Shown in pieces: positions 1-11,600 of a DNA stretch of 64,000 bases. This stretch comes from Siphonodentalium dalli. Lineage: Eukaryota > Mollusca > Scaphopoda > Gadilida > Siphonodentaliidae. The position numbers and the translations under genes were made by a program. The notes under the pieces are model-generated. The model was not told the origin of the DNA and did no database searches. It saw only the letters and a list, made by a program, of their open reading frames with translations. Positions within the stretch are counted from its first letter, which is position 1, and the number at the start of each line of letters is the position of its first letter. The DNA lies in assembly GCA_032622095.1 (NCBI GenBank), contig CP136065.1:40801503-40865502 (forward strand). Reading direction: 5' to 3'.

Positions 1-92
1 TGTAATGTAAACAGAAGCAACACTTCTGCAACACGAGCAGGCTCTTGTTTACGTACACCATCGTACGTCTTGACGCCGCCCGTGCCTTTAAC
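1..92 (+). repeat. Dispersed repeat, copy 1 (partner at 32.7 kb)
   Basis: This stretch matches 32,694-32,900 almost base for base through ATGTAAACAGAAGC and ACACGAGCAGGCTC to GTACGTCTTGACG and then CCGCCCGTGCCTTTAAC. Its left part can form a hairpin between GTAAACA-type and TGTTTAC-type arms. Compared with the 32.7-kb copy it lacks about 110 bp between GTCTTGACG and CCGCCCGTGCC. The repeat is cut by the window edge, so its true left end is unknown. Confidence 0.75.
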
Positions 93-1734
93 TGTGTGTC
101 TACGGAAAATAACAATCGTTCACAATTCTTGTAATTTGTGTTCCTGGAGGGTTTTTTTTCTCGAATTATTCAGACATTTAGAACGTTCCTTCGGTATCGT
201 GTGGAATACTTACCATTTTCATATGTTTTATGTTACACGTTTCTTAACGGTTTGTCGAAAAAGGTCGAAAAGCACACATATCGGTTGCCCTTCAACTGGC
301 CACATCAACTTTATACAGCAATATTATCAAGGATGGAAGCTGATTTGTCTAGCTAGCTTTGGCGGTGACTGAAATATTAGAAGTGGGAACATCTAGACCT
401 TAATAGTTGAAAAGGTTGAGGTACCATGCAGCTGGAAAAATTCAACCCATGATGGGGTACGATGGCTGTTCTCGGACGTGGTATTTTCGACCTGTGTCAA
501 GGATGGGTGTTCATTTGGAAATTCCAATGTGGACCAACACTCCCTCGTCCAGCGTCTCCGTGGACATCCAACCTCGATTTTAAAACATATATATATAGCA
601 CCATCTACTTAAACTATACCTAATTATCGGTACCTTCCATTTATACCCAACTAAGCGGCTGAATTTAGGTAAACATATGACATTTGGTTTATAACCAACA
701 CGCACTACTACATTGGTCAGTTAAGGATCATGGGACCCCGATTTTTTCTAAGAATTCACTCATGGAACATTCTGTGCGGCACTATTGGCCAAATTAAATT
801 GTTTAGACCACAAGCTGAATGCAAACTTCTTGAGCACATAAATGCCATGTGGTTCAAATATGTTACATACTGTCATGGTAAATATTTGGGGTCCACTGAT
901 TCTTAACGCAACTTAGCCTGAAATTATCAGTAACTGTTTCAACACGAAATGCCACCACCCCCGATTCACCACGTATCCGTGTACCTTCGCACAAAGATCG
1001 TTTATACGTTTTGAGCCCAAGCCCGACAACTGTAACTCTTTAATTCCATTCATAATTAAAATCTAGGCCGCTGACATGGCTATCTCCTTTCAACTCCATT
1101 GAGCGTAAACCACCTCAATGGGTTAACAATTGAGATTCCGTGACTGCATTACAAAGAACATGTACCCAGCTAATCGCACTCACGGAAAATCGTCGTGATC
1201 ACGGCGTGAAAAATCAATAATGTAACCTATGCAGTTGTAATCTAATACTAAATTTTTACAAAAATGGTATTATTTCTGTACTATAGAACCCGCTTAGACC
1301 GTACTTTATCATTCCGTGTTGCGAACTTTTACATATTACAAAGCTGTAGCGTTCGAGTACTATGAAAACATGAACAGATGAAACTTTCAGGCCCCCTTTT
1401 TCTCCACCAAATGCAAAGATTTTCCGGTCAAGTGAATACCGGTATATAGATGGTTCTCCAAAAAAGATCATATAAGTCATTACATGTCAATGTATTTTGC
1501 ATATAAAGAGTTTTTGGCATATGTTGAGTTTCAATCTACAATGAAAGAAATACACTGATAGAAATATAGTCGAATACTATAAAACACAAAATATGTATTA
1601 CAAAATTAGTAAATCACAAATTAACGCTGATATTACAAAACTTGTATTCTATAGTATAGGCCCCTGGTGTGCAGCAGACGAGATAATTACCACCATTTCG
1701 GTGGGGATAATAAATTGCCATGGATATTTAATGT
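93..1734. other. AT-rich stretch with no recognised feature
   Basis: The two overlapping short reading frames near 70-372 and the 74-codon minus frame at 1256-1480 have no recognisable motif or convincing splice borders. I see no RNA gene or named element here. Confidence 0.5.
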
Positions 1735-1910
1735 ATCTTTGACGTAATAATGTCTGTGCTGTCATTTCATATGTGTCGACTGCCTGTGTTGACGTCACTG
1801 TTGTTGACGTTCATTAGGATCGATCGAGCTGTAACAACTCCCATGCGATTTGGTCACCGTTTGTGAAATACAGTTATGCTCCACGGAATTGGACTACGGT
1901 AAATCTCATT
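1735..1910 (+). repeat. Diverged dispersed repeat (partner at 6.45 kb)
   Basis: The blocks GACGTAATAATGTCTGTG, CATTTCATAT, GATCGATCG and ACAGTTATG followed by CTCCA recur in the same order at 6,445-6,580. The two copies have diverged and contain indels. The family is not recognised. Confidence 0.5.
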
Positions 1911-2583
1911 TCGGCCAATTTGGCCGGTTACTTCATGTGACTTTTTCATCTGACGTGTGTGTCGGATAATTGATCTGGAGGATTTATGTAAATGTTAGCC
2001 CAAACTACATTTCCAAGTAACGATGGTTTTGTTGTTTATTTTGAGGAATAATACCGCGTCAGATGAATTCAGCCCAAATATGTTAACAGTTGTCGTGTCA
2101 AACATTCGGCAGTAGGTTAGCGTTATTTAGTATTTGTGGATGTCCTTTAACATGCGGAAAATAGACTACTGCGCTTGAACGAGCATGTGAATTTGTCGTT
2201 TTTAATGTACAGCAACTTGATAATCAATAACAGAGGCATTCTCTGTCAAATAAGGTCGCTCTATTTACGGTATTAATTGCGGAACTTTCTAAAGTAAACT
2301 ACGCGTAAACGGATACATACGGTAAATTATAGAATGTGCCGGAATCGGCCTAATCGCCCCATGGCCAACTCGCCCAGTCGACGTGTGTCAATTCGGTACC
2401 TACTATAACATGTACCCGAGTCCGATCCGGAATAAAAGATGTATACGGGTGTTATATAGCGTTTGGTCCGTTGTTTCTCAATGAATATTATTGAAATTTG
2501 GTGTATATGTCCGGGCTGGGACATGGAATACAACAACGTTTGAATTGTTTTTAAATTTACAAATTTGTTGATTTTATTCAATT

Positions 2584-2924
2584 TTTTTTCGTTCTGAAAA
2601 CACACTATAAAGTGTATATAATATAATAACGAACACGAGACATACATAATTTATAAACTGTTAACAAAAGATATCAAATTCAATACATGACAAAGATGAC
2701 TCAGTGGAGTTTATAAAGTGAACATAAAAACATTGAGGTAAGAATCTTTTTAAGGAATGCAACTTTATTTAATGATAATAAACACATAAATTAAAATAAC
2801 AAACATGAGACATACATGATTTATAAACTGTTAACAAAAGATATCAAACTCAATACATGACAAAGATGACTCAGTGAAGTTTATAAAGTGAACATAAAAA
2901 TATTAAGGTAAGAATCTTTTTAAG
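2584..2924 (+). repeat. Tandem duplication, two units of about 170 bp
   Basis: Two adjacent copies run to 2,754 and to 2,924. Each contains GAGACATACAT, TTTATAAACTGTTAACAAAA, CAATACATGACAAAGATGAC and GGTAAGAATCTTTTTAAG, with a constant offset of 170 bp and only a few substitutions in the right-hand three quarters. No coding potential is visible. Confidence 0.85.
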
Positions 2925-2934
2925 CATTACTAAA

Positions 2935-4220
2935 CCGTTTAGCACAGACCACAGTCCACTTCACTCATCCGATCATCACCAAACTTCATATTTATCTTGA
3001 TATTGATCTATCAGATGAGAGCTATCAAATATTTTTTTAATTTCATAGGAAAAAATGGTCGCCAGCGGCCATATTGCATTTACGTTATATTTTATCGCGT
3101 CATGTCGATATCTAGTATTACTTAGAAATTTCACCTTTCCAGATTCATAATTGCTCCATTGACTGTAACAGATGAAAATATTCCCCTCTTCGGATAGAGT
3201 GTCACTGAAACTTTATTTTGTCAGACTGTCTGTATAATCACTGATTATATATGGCAATAATCTGTAATAAGATGTAGCACTATTTTATTTTATATTTACA
3301 CGCAGTGCTGTTTTTATACATCAATTCTAATCCCCCTAGATCATCATGTGATCGATCATACATCGCGCGAGGACCTGGTTGAATTAAGGGGGGTTTTATG
3401 GATCACTTCTGTCCTCAAGCTAGATTATACTTATGACATTTAATGGCATGTTTCTAACGTGGAGGGTTAGATATGCTTGAGAAACCACCACTCTTTAATT
3501 CACACCAAGTTCTCAGCTGTCATGTTCGGATATTAGAACACATAGCCATGATATATGGTTTATTTTGTGTATACTAGTAATATAGTTATTTTCAGTACCT
3601 TTATATACCAGTACTGTGTATAACAATGCATATAAATTAATCCATGTATACATGTATATTGATTCAACGGATTCAGTGGTTTTGTCCATCAGTCTATCAA
3701 ATTTGCGGGGAAAACATGGCCACAAGCAGTACACCCTGCTAAATTTCGAATTTGAATCAATTGGCGCACCCTGCAGCCAGCTTTTATTGGAGAACTTTTT
3801 CTTATGTGGATATTTTGGGTCACCGCTAGATGTGAGCCATATTTTGTTCTCAAACTGTCCTTGTGAAGACATCACTGCCAGCGGTGATCTTCAATTTTAC
3901 TATTTTTATGGCTAAATAATTTGGTTGATCCTACAGACGACACCCTTGTCCGATCGTCATCAGATTCCACAATTATCTTCTGGATAACCAGGGTAAGAGT
4001 AATCTAATTTTCCCGAATTTCGTTAAAAAACATTACCACAGGCAGCAATTTGGTATCTTACTCTTTGATCCTCTTTTGCATGACTGAATTGTTTAGCAAC
4101 TGTACAGACATATCCCTCATCTGGTTTGTATATACATGTATATCTCTTCATGCGGATAGCCAGTATTACGTAGGTACTTCAACTTTCTGCATTCCTGTCA
4201 TCATTTGAAATATAAAAATT
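2935..4220 (+). repeat. Strongly diverged direct repeat pair with intervening sequence
   Basis: Segments near 2,935-3,200 and 3,905-4,200 share a loose order of blocks: a CAGAC-rich start, a TCCGATCATCACC or TCCGATCGTCATC block, and CTAGTATTACTTAG versus CCAGTATTACGTAG, followed by CATTCC/AGATTC-type sequence. They look like old copies of one dispersed repeat. The sequence between them has open stretches on both strands (3,513-3,875 and 3,616-3,915) that overlap each other, resemble no protein I know, and are probably chance. Confidence 0.35.
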
Positions 4221-4370
4221 TACCTGATACATGCACCCTTCAAAATTTGTTTCGTCGTATATATTTTAATGACCCGTATGGTAATATTGATACAGATATA
4301 TTTGTCAAACATTTCTTTGTACAATATACAGGTATTTAGTTTGTAACTAAATCTAGAAATATATAATAGT

Positions 4371-4869
4371 AGCTCGTGGACCCCACTTCGTCCGGGATGT
4401 TCCCCTCTGATTTTCGGAGAAATGCGCGATTTAACCTTGAATTGACTATTTTAAAGGTGAAGGTCATGTCGGGGTCACGATTTGACCCGTCCAAAACACT
4501 CCCCGGACAAAAGTCACGACAAAAGTACCCGTCGAAATCCGCCCGGCTTTATACCCGATTTGACCTTGAATTGACAATTTTGAATGTCAAGATCAGGTCA
4601 GGGTCATGATTTGACCCAACCGAAACACTCCTGGGACAAAAGTAACAGTAGGTATCAAATTTCGTTGAAATACTTCCGTTTTACCAGATTTGACCTTGAA
4701 TTGATCTTTTTGAATGTCAAAGTCAGGTCGGGATCAAGATTTGACCCGTCCAAAATACTCCCTGGAAATAATTTCCCCTAGGTATCAAATTTCGTCAAAT
4801 CTGTCCGGCAGTTTTCCCGGCCATAGCTAACAGACAAACAGACAGACAAATGTCCAAAATATATATTAA
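4371..4869 (-). mobile_element. Short Helitron-like element with tandem core repeats
   Basis: The body holds about three tandem units of 110-130 bp, each with TTTGACCTTGAATTGA, a GTCAGGTC-type block, GATTTGACCC and a CCAAAA(C/T)ACTCC block. One side ends in a GACA-type microsatellite (4,826-4,850). The other side begins with GTAGCTCGTGGACCCCACTT and can form a small hairpin. On the minus strand the terminus reads CTAC, one base from the Helitron CTRR rule. Tandem core units beside a tetranucleotide microsatellite are typical of non-autonomous Helitron/Helentron elements known in molluscs. The open frames across the core are repeat artefacts. Confidence 0.55.
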
Positions 4870-4870
4870 A

Positions 4871-5240
4871 CTAGCTGATGTACTCGACTTCGTTCGGGCT
4901 AGTTAGGGATTTTTTTTGTGATCGCCTCCATCTGGACAGTACCAAGTATATACAGCGTCTGGCCAAACTATTGTTCAATTGGTCCAGAAACATGCCTATA
5001 TCAGCACGTTCGAGAACATGGTCCCACGTGAAATTGGACCCGTCCATATTGCTCCCGGGATCGAAGTAGTCCTACACACAAATTTTTAGTCGGATCGGTC
5101 AAGGTCCGGAAACATGCCTACGAGCGAGGTCAAGTTGACACGTTAAATACCAAATTCGAGCAGTGTTAGAGTCTATAACACATACACACATGCATTCACG
5201 CATACACACATACATACATACATACAGACAGGTGTTTCAA
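4871..5240 (-). mobile_element. Short Helitron-like element abutting the previous one
   Basis: On the minus strand this ends in a short hairpin (CTCGA/TCGGG arms at about 4,883-4,898) followed by TACATCAG and CTAG. The next base is T, which fits the Helitron rule of a CTRR end inserted at A|T. The body has GACCCGTCC and CTCCCGGGA blocks like those of the neighbouring element, and the far side runs into a CACA/TACA microsatellite at 5,180-5,232. The two elements lie head to tail. The 5' boundary is not defined. Confidence 0.5.
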
Positions 5241-5790
5241 AATGTATAATCGATAGCTACAACAATTCTATGGTAGATAGTTCACGGCCGACCTGATGCA
5301 TGCATCTTAGTTTTCTTGGTATGTGCTGATGCGGAGATTTGCAGTGTGTGGCGCTGTGCCCACACAGGTTACGCTGGTGTATATATATGGTTCGGAGTGA
5401 CATGTAGCGGATATAGGAGAGAATAAAATAGACACTGGGCCCTGGTTGGTCAATAGCCTTGTGTGTTTTTTGCATAACAAATACATCACACCTCTTCTCT
5501 ATGATTTTCAGTAGGTAAAATAGCACAGGAATTAACCCTTGTCGTGTGAATTTTGTGGTGTGGTCTAAAAATGACATTGTTTTTAGTGCGGTTCTGACAA
5601 TAGTTACGAAAAGGCGAATTCCCTGCTAGACGGATATGATTTTTTGCGTAAAAAGTTTCCGCAAATGTCAATCTTTCAGATTTAAAGAACATTTTGGACC
5701 TAGGATGTATTTTGTAAACAGTATATGCTACGTTTGCACTGATGCCTATGGGAAACATTTATACCAGTGCAACCTACACCATCACGCGTA
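5241..5790. other. No recognised feature
   Basis: Minus-strand open frames of 60-106 codons lie here, but none carries a recognisable motif. Confidence 0.4.
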
Positions 5791-6159
5791 TTAACCATTT
5801 ACCCAACAGAACGGCCCTGTGCCAATGCATTATTAAAAATTGTCAAAGAATGTAGAAACATATTATAAAAATTGTTAAAAAATGTAAGAAAAAATTATAA
5901 AATTGTTAAAGAATGGAAGAAAAAATGGTAAAAAGTGTTAAACAAGATTTTTTTTTTTAGGCCAATGCATTCTCTTATATATGCATATATAAGAGAATGC
6001 ATTGACACAGGGCATAACTGTAACCATCACAATGTGGTCAATGAGCCGGTTCCAATGATATCCATATTTGTATGGTTTTATTGAGACAGACCCAAGATAA
6101 TTTAGGCTGTTGCAGCTTTATTTGGCCGTTTTTGGCCGGTTTGTTGGGTAAAGGGTTAA
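5791..6159 (+). mobile_element. TTAA-type (piggyBac-like) palindrome MITE, copy 1
   Basis: The element begins TTAACCATTTACCCAACA and ends TGTTGGGTAAAGGGTTAA, an imperfect inverted pair bounded by TTAA. The TTAA target and CCC...GGG ends are the hallmarks of piggyBac-superfamily non-autonomous elements. In this copy the left internal palindrome is reduced to its first few bases. The right one has lost its loop and is a perfect 42-bp palindrome at 5,963-6,004. The body shares TGAGCCGGTTCCAATGATAT and the Lys/Asn-rich AT spacer with the other copies. Confidence 0.8.
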
Positions 6160-7532
6160 ACTGCGGCGACTTCCCGTCTTCATCAGTATACAGCTAATGC
6201 AACCCAGCGTTGAGCATTCGAATTTTTAAAACTGAACTGACATGCAAGACAATAAACGGGGTTGGGGTGTGCAGACGATTACCGTACATAATGTCGGTTT
6301 TTGTGTGGTCAGGAACCAGGACAAAACATTTGTTTCTGTGTTATTCCAATTATTTACACATACTTTTCTGTTCATGAATATGTAGCAATCTAACTAAATT
6401 GGTAGCGGGAATATGTTTCCATATACAAGTGGGTGCTTTAGTTTGCCTCAGACGTAATTATGTCTGTGGTGGCATCTCATATTTGTACAATAACTATTTT
6501 TTATGTTTATAGAAATCGATCGGGGTACGTAAGTGAAACACAGTTATGATCCATGATAATCTGTGCTAAATCTGAGTCACACAGCACCACCAACTACTAG
6601 CCAAATAGGACACTGTAGTGTCTGAGATACTTGACAAACTTATTTTATTTTAAAAGTAATAAATACAAATAGGTGCCATAATTAGCTGTACTAAAGTCTT
6701 TCGACAAATCTAAGTTTTTGAGGTTGTGGAGATATGCATGGCGGGGCGGAGATATGCAGCGAATAGTGGTGTCTCACACACCACCACACTTCAGCTGTGA
6801 TGGTTGCTCTCCAGTCCTACATGTCTTCTCATTGAACATTCAATTTTTAAAAACTCAATTTTGCCCCCCTCTCGAACGAAAATCGAACGAGGTCTTCGCA
6901 AACAATACGATATTATCGGGTGGCTACGTACATTATCGGGTGGTTTAGTTGTCAGGAACCTGTAACAATTTCTTTCCGTTGATTGCAATTATTCAGTCGA
7001 TGTATTGTTTTTCATTTCAATTTATTTAGAAACACTAAGGCGTAGATATGCGTGTCTGTTGAATGTAGTGGTGCCTAACACACACCACCACCAGAATATG
7101 CGAACAAAACTGGACATTGCACAGTCTAACTGACAAGACTTTGAACTAATCTCATGTCTTGAGATTCCGTCCGTGGAAACTAGTCATTTTGACAGAAACT
7201 TTAGAATCGTCTATTCGTCTTTTAAGTAAAGTACACACACATTTATCAAATTTTGTGAAAATTTGACGTCTAAAGCTGGACGTGTTGCCCATGCACATCC
7301 AAGAACAGGTCTCGGATTGAAATGCACTGCAATTTGACATTTAATTGATAGTGTGCGTCATTTGTATGCTAGCGATCGTAATGACAATCTAGATTGGAAC
7401 ACCGTTTCATTCGCCATTGATTGAGGATGGGACAACATTCCCCATACCCTTACACCCCTCGTGAAGGGTGGTAATATGCCATACATTTCCACCATTTTCG
7501 AGGATGTCTATGATTGGTTTGTTGACTGCATG
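6160..7532. other. No gene recognised; contains one dispersed repeat
   Basis: A diverged partner of the 1.7-kb repeat lies at 6,445-6,580. A short direct repeat, CATTATCGGGTGG or TATTATCGGGTGG, occurs near 6,910-6,945. Open frames here are short, overlap on both strands and show no motif. Confidence 0.4.
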
Positions 7533-7705
7533 TGTGTATATTTTATTTCGCGAAAAGCCACTGGCAACACGTCCCAGATAATTATATTCGTGTGTCCCTA
7601 AACCCTAAACGTCAATCCGCCTCTATCTGGAATCGAACCAATTTCGCAATTATGGATGGCTCATGACTCGCGATGCACCTTACCCACTGAGGCAACGACG
7701 TACGG
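7533..7705 (-). mobile_element. tRNA-derived SINE
   Basis: Read on the minus strand, the head carries an RNA polymerase III A-box-like TGCCTCAGTGGGTAA (7,680-7,694) and a canonical B box GGTTCGATTCC (7,629-7,639) at tRNA-like spacing. The body then reads through TAGGGTTTAGGGACACACG to GCCAGTGGCTTTTCGCG and an AT-rich end. The acceptor-stem ends do not pair well and a non-tRNA body follows, so this is a SINE and not a tRNA gene. Confidence 0.75.
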
Positions 7706-7825
7706 TCATTTCATCGGCTGTATTCGAATCGCGTTCCTGTGTGTTGATGTATGATCTGAATTTCTATGATTCGGACACCGAGAACAGGCCAAGTACAGTC
7801 ATTTAAAAGTTTTGCGGGTTATCAT

Positions 7826-8357
7826 CAGGGTCCGCGCTGGACCGAAATTTACTTTTGCCAAATCATTTGCCAAATGAAGATATTTTTTGCCAAACTATTT
7901 CAGCAATTGCCAAATGTTTCGACACTCGCGGTTTGAGCGACTTTTGATATCGATAGAAAATCAAGTAGTTAATAATTAATTATACTCGCATCTCTATTGT
8001 GGTTTATCAGACAACAATAAGCCGATCACCGAACAATACAATGGTAGAAGGGTTTCTCCATCAGAAGAGCACATCACAGGAAGATTTGTAATCCCTCCAA
8101 CCATCAGTACTAATGCTATGAGATTAACTGCAACTTAATAGAAGTGTTAACTTTCCCTAAACCTTATAAAACACCACTAATATAATTATGTTGTAAGAGT
8201 TTCCTGAAATTAATGGTATTGATTGACTAGTATTTTCAAATTGCTTGAGGAATTAAAAAGTAACTTACCAAAACTTTTGCCAAATGAAAATATGTTTTTG
8301 TCAAATGTGAATTATTTTTGCCATTGGCAAATTTGGCAAGTGGCCGCGCGAACCCTG
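7826..8357. mobile_element. hAT-type non-autonomous DNA transposon
   Basis: The left end is CAGGGTCCGCGC and the right end, read on the minus strand, is CAGGGTTCGCGC; homology continues into TTGCCAAAT-rich subterminal sequence on both sides. The element is flanked by GTTATCAT (7,818-7,825) and GTTATAAT (8,358-8,365), an 8-bp target duplication with one mismatch. CAGGG termini plus an 8-bp duplication are diagnostic of the hAT superfamily. At 532 bp it has no room for a transposase. A short frame starting at 8,041 (MVEGFLHQK) could be a remnant of a transposase N-terminus, which is inference. Confidence 0.85.
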
Positions 8358-8365
8358 GTTATAAT

Positions 8366-10330
8366 TCTCACTTACTTTTCGGGCAGTGAGCAACCAAGAC
8401 CACGGATTCGTCTGCGTAGCCGTCTTGCTGACGGCTAGATTGAGCATACATAATTAATCATGCACTATGATCCACAAGTCATAAGAACATTAGAGATTAA
8501 GAATCAGTAATTCTACACACGACCCTTGATAATCTGCTGACAAAGTTCATTTCGATCTTCGCGCTTCAGCCCACGGGGAGATATGAGCTTCTTGGTTTTA
8601 TGAAGCTTTGCCTGGAGACATGTCGAACTTGATCTTTTCTGAAACCAGGAGATTCCCACTCATGCTACGCAACACGTTGGTAATAATTGTGGCAATTAAA
8701 AGTAATCCCATGCCTGGCACTATATCGCTGTTAGGCTAAATTAATGTCGAGATGCGAGTATTAGATTAAGAAAAAGGTAATCTGGTGTTGGAAATACATA
8801 ACTAGGTTTCGCAAGTTTTGTCGCTGTGTTGTGACTCAAATTAGTATCGTCGTCGGTAAATGTCAACGAGTTATGACAGCTTCTCAGACCATGCAATACG
8901 TGTTGCAATAAATGTATTAGCCACGATATAGACCGTCACACCGATACATGTGACCTATATGTATATAGCGCAGCGCAACATAAAGTATATAAGGACAACC
9001 TTAATTTTGATGAGTGACGTCAAACTCCAGGCAGAGTTATCTCCCATCGCTCCGCTGAGATACCACTGCCATAAGGACATTAATTGGTAAGGATTTATTA
9101 CGTGTTTTTAGTTCTTATGTTTTAGGATTAAAATTGTCTATGTCTGGCTCAGTTCACATTGTTCTATATTATTATCAATACCGAAAGAATTACCATTATT
9201 GCAAACTTTAAAACAAATTTGGTGGTCAAAACAAGATAATAGGTGACTAAATACAGTTCCGCGACGATATGTAAAAATAGATTTATCGTCTGTAAAGTAC
9301 CATCCTTGTGGCAGTGCTATATCGCAGTGATAACGTAGATGGCACTGTATGGAGTTTGGAGTGACATATATAATTGCGACATCTGCGTACAAGCATTCAA
9401 CGTATCAATGCGCATTTTTTTTCCCAGATCGTTTGACTGCCATAACAGTAGATGACTGGAATAGCATGGCTTCACTAGTGACGGCACGCAATCAGTTATA
9501 CAGTAAATGTCACTGTGTACATTCGATAACCGGAAGTGGAATCGGAAAAAGTGGAATATACGACTCGAAATATATACCAGCGTAAGTGTTTTTGCTTCTA
9601 ATTATTCTCTCAGTACTATAATATTTTTATGAGATGGTATTTTGCATAGCATATATATTTCCTATCACAAACAGCAGACGAGTTTTATCGGATGATTTGA
9701 TGTTGTCGAGAAAAAGAAAGCGAATATATAAAAACTCACATGTAAATAACGCTCTCTTCCACTTCACTGTGTATGTTCACATACAATGCCTTATATATAC
9801 GCACGTTTTGCACGTGGTGTATATTCCCACTGCTCTAGCGGTTCCATACGTATATAACATGTTGCCACTTTGGCGACACTTGTCACTAAAATTGAGTTTG
9901 TTCTAGCATGTTGGTGTACGGCAGTATGCTGGGAAGTGTACATCAGTATGTGAGTTTAGACCATTACCAAGTGTACTGCATCATGTCCTAATAATTGCAA
10001 TACAAACAATATGGGCGTTTATTGGCACAATAATTGTTCCTAATGAGGTATGCATAATGAGTAAACGCCACATTGTTTCTCATTTCAGCCCGAAAGATAT
10101 CCAACGGTGTTTAAATGATGTTACTGTGAATACGAGGGAAATACATTTGGTGAATCTGTTTGGCACTCCACAAGGAAACTTCAAAATGAAAACATCGAAA
10201 AATAAAACAACAAACAAACAACCACAGTACTATCATTTTCCATCATTCCCGAGCTTTGTCGTGAGCAGAGTCGTCGAATTACTGTAAACGAGGACAACAT
10301 AACTATCCACGTGTCCCGAGCTGACGCTGA
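8366..10330. other. No gene recognised; scattered short repeats
   Basis: The only repeat I can place is an ATGTATTAGCCACGATATAG block at about 8,909-8,935, which recurs near 12,705 and 12,946 in slightly altered form. Open frames of 60-90 codons occur on both strands without motifs. Confidence 0.4.
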
Positions 10331-10339
10331 ACCAAAAGA

Positions 10340-10520
10340 TTCGCCCACCAAGAAGATGACAATTTCAGACTGAACTTTGACCAAAAGTAGAAACATTTGC
10401 TGTGGTCTAACCGTGGTCAAAAAACATATTCCCCACTAATATTACTGGTTGGAAATTAAATGAGAACAATTTCAACCTATACGTGGTGTAAAATTTCCAA
10501 CTGATGAAATTTTGTTTACC
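10340..10520 (-). repeat. Diverged dispersed repeat (partner at 48.3 kb)
   Basis: On the minus strand, blocks such as TATAGGTTGAAATTGTTCTC, ATTAGTGGGGAAT, TTAGACCA and GTCTGAAATTG appear in the same order as at 48,265-48,415 on the plus strand. Identity is moderate. The family is not recognised. Confidence 0.5.
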
Positions 10521-11160
10521 AAAATTGGGGGGTGAGGCAACCCAAACCACTGTCGCCACGTCCCTGATGCTCGTTGAAGCCATACCATGGTCCGGATGAT
10601 TTTGATGGAAATGTATGAAAAATGTAGCATTAATTTTGAAATAAATAACTTTGTTTCCAACCAAAATGTAATATGAAAAATGGCTTTTACCACAGTGATT
10701 CGGTCATCATTCATATTTTAGACAGTAAACTGAAATCGACTACTGATTTTGTTTCCAACAAAAGTGTAAGTGTGTATAGTTGGAATATTTCGACAATTAG
10801 AGGCATTTTTGCTACTGGTTTATACGTGTACCTATATTTGTCGAAATATTCAAACTAAACCACACTTAGACTATGGTTGGAAAAAAATATATATTGAGCG
10901 TTTCTCTTGGTTAGAAATTTAGGTGTTCAATGGAGTGGGGTTAAAAAAAATCAAGATTGAACACCAAAATAAAATAAACAAATCCACGTTCCTGGATATG
11001 TGTTTGTATAAGAGACAATCCTTCTGTCAGTCAATCCGAACATGGTCAACCCCGTGCATGAGCATACCCGTGACTATCAATTGAGAGATAAAAAGAATAA
11101 TACTATCAAATGGAAACACTGTATTTGTGTATCAGTTTTTACATAGCGTTTCGTGTTTAT
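10521..11160. other. No recognised gene
   Basis: The words GTTTCCAACC and GTTTCCAACA recur here, suggesting decayed repeat sequence. I see nothing else that can be supported. Confidence 0.35.
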
Positions 11161-11600
11161 TCAGACTTGATCGCCATCTGTAACATTTCGTACATCTGAT
11201 GCACTGGTATCTGTCAGTTGGTGCATCCCCTTCTTGTGGTCTTTCGCATTGAATTTGGCGGAAAACGTCCTAGAACAAACATCACAAGGGAATTCTGGTG
11301 CATCTGCGTGGCACATTTTGTTGTGTCTACTCAAAGACCCCGGTGCCTTGACGGTTGGCAGAACCCCTTACCACACACGTTGCACGTGTGCTCAACTGAT
11401 TTGTGTGTTGCGATTTCTCATGCAGCTTTAGCGCATATAGCCTGCTGAACGATCTGCCACAATAGTCACACACATGGGAGCTTCCTGGTTCTTTATCTTG
11501 ATCCGGATTATCTGCAGCGATGATGTATGTGTTTTTACAGTCTGGTTGTGCAATGCGTACATTCCGAACAAGTGTACTCTGTTGTCCGCTTCGGAGCCAC
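11161..11600 (-). pseudogene. C2H2 zinc-finger gene relic (three fingers in three frames)
   Basis: Translation of the minus strand gives three classical zinc fingers in a row. Finger 1 (11,405-11,470) and finger 3 (11,221-11,286) each fit C-x2-C-x12-H-x4-H exactly, with the Phe after the second Cys in place. Finger 2 starts CNVCGKGF with its first Cys at 11,382-11,384 and is disturbed before its histidines. The three fingers lie in three different frames, so two single-base frameshifts are needed to read through. After finger 3 the frame runs to a stop at 11,161-11,163. Upstream, a CSEC motif and a displaced ALHNQTVKTH suggest a fourth, more decayed finger. C2H2 arrays bind DNA and are often transcription factors; this copy cannot make an intact protein as written. 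It could be a decayed gene, a processed copy, or a real exon with sequence errors. Confidence 0.75.
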
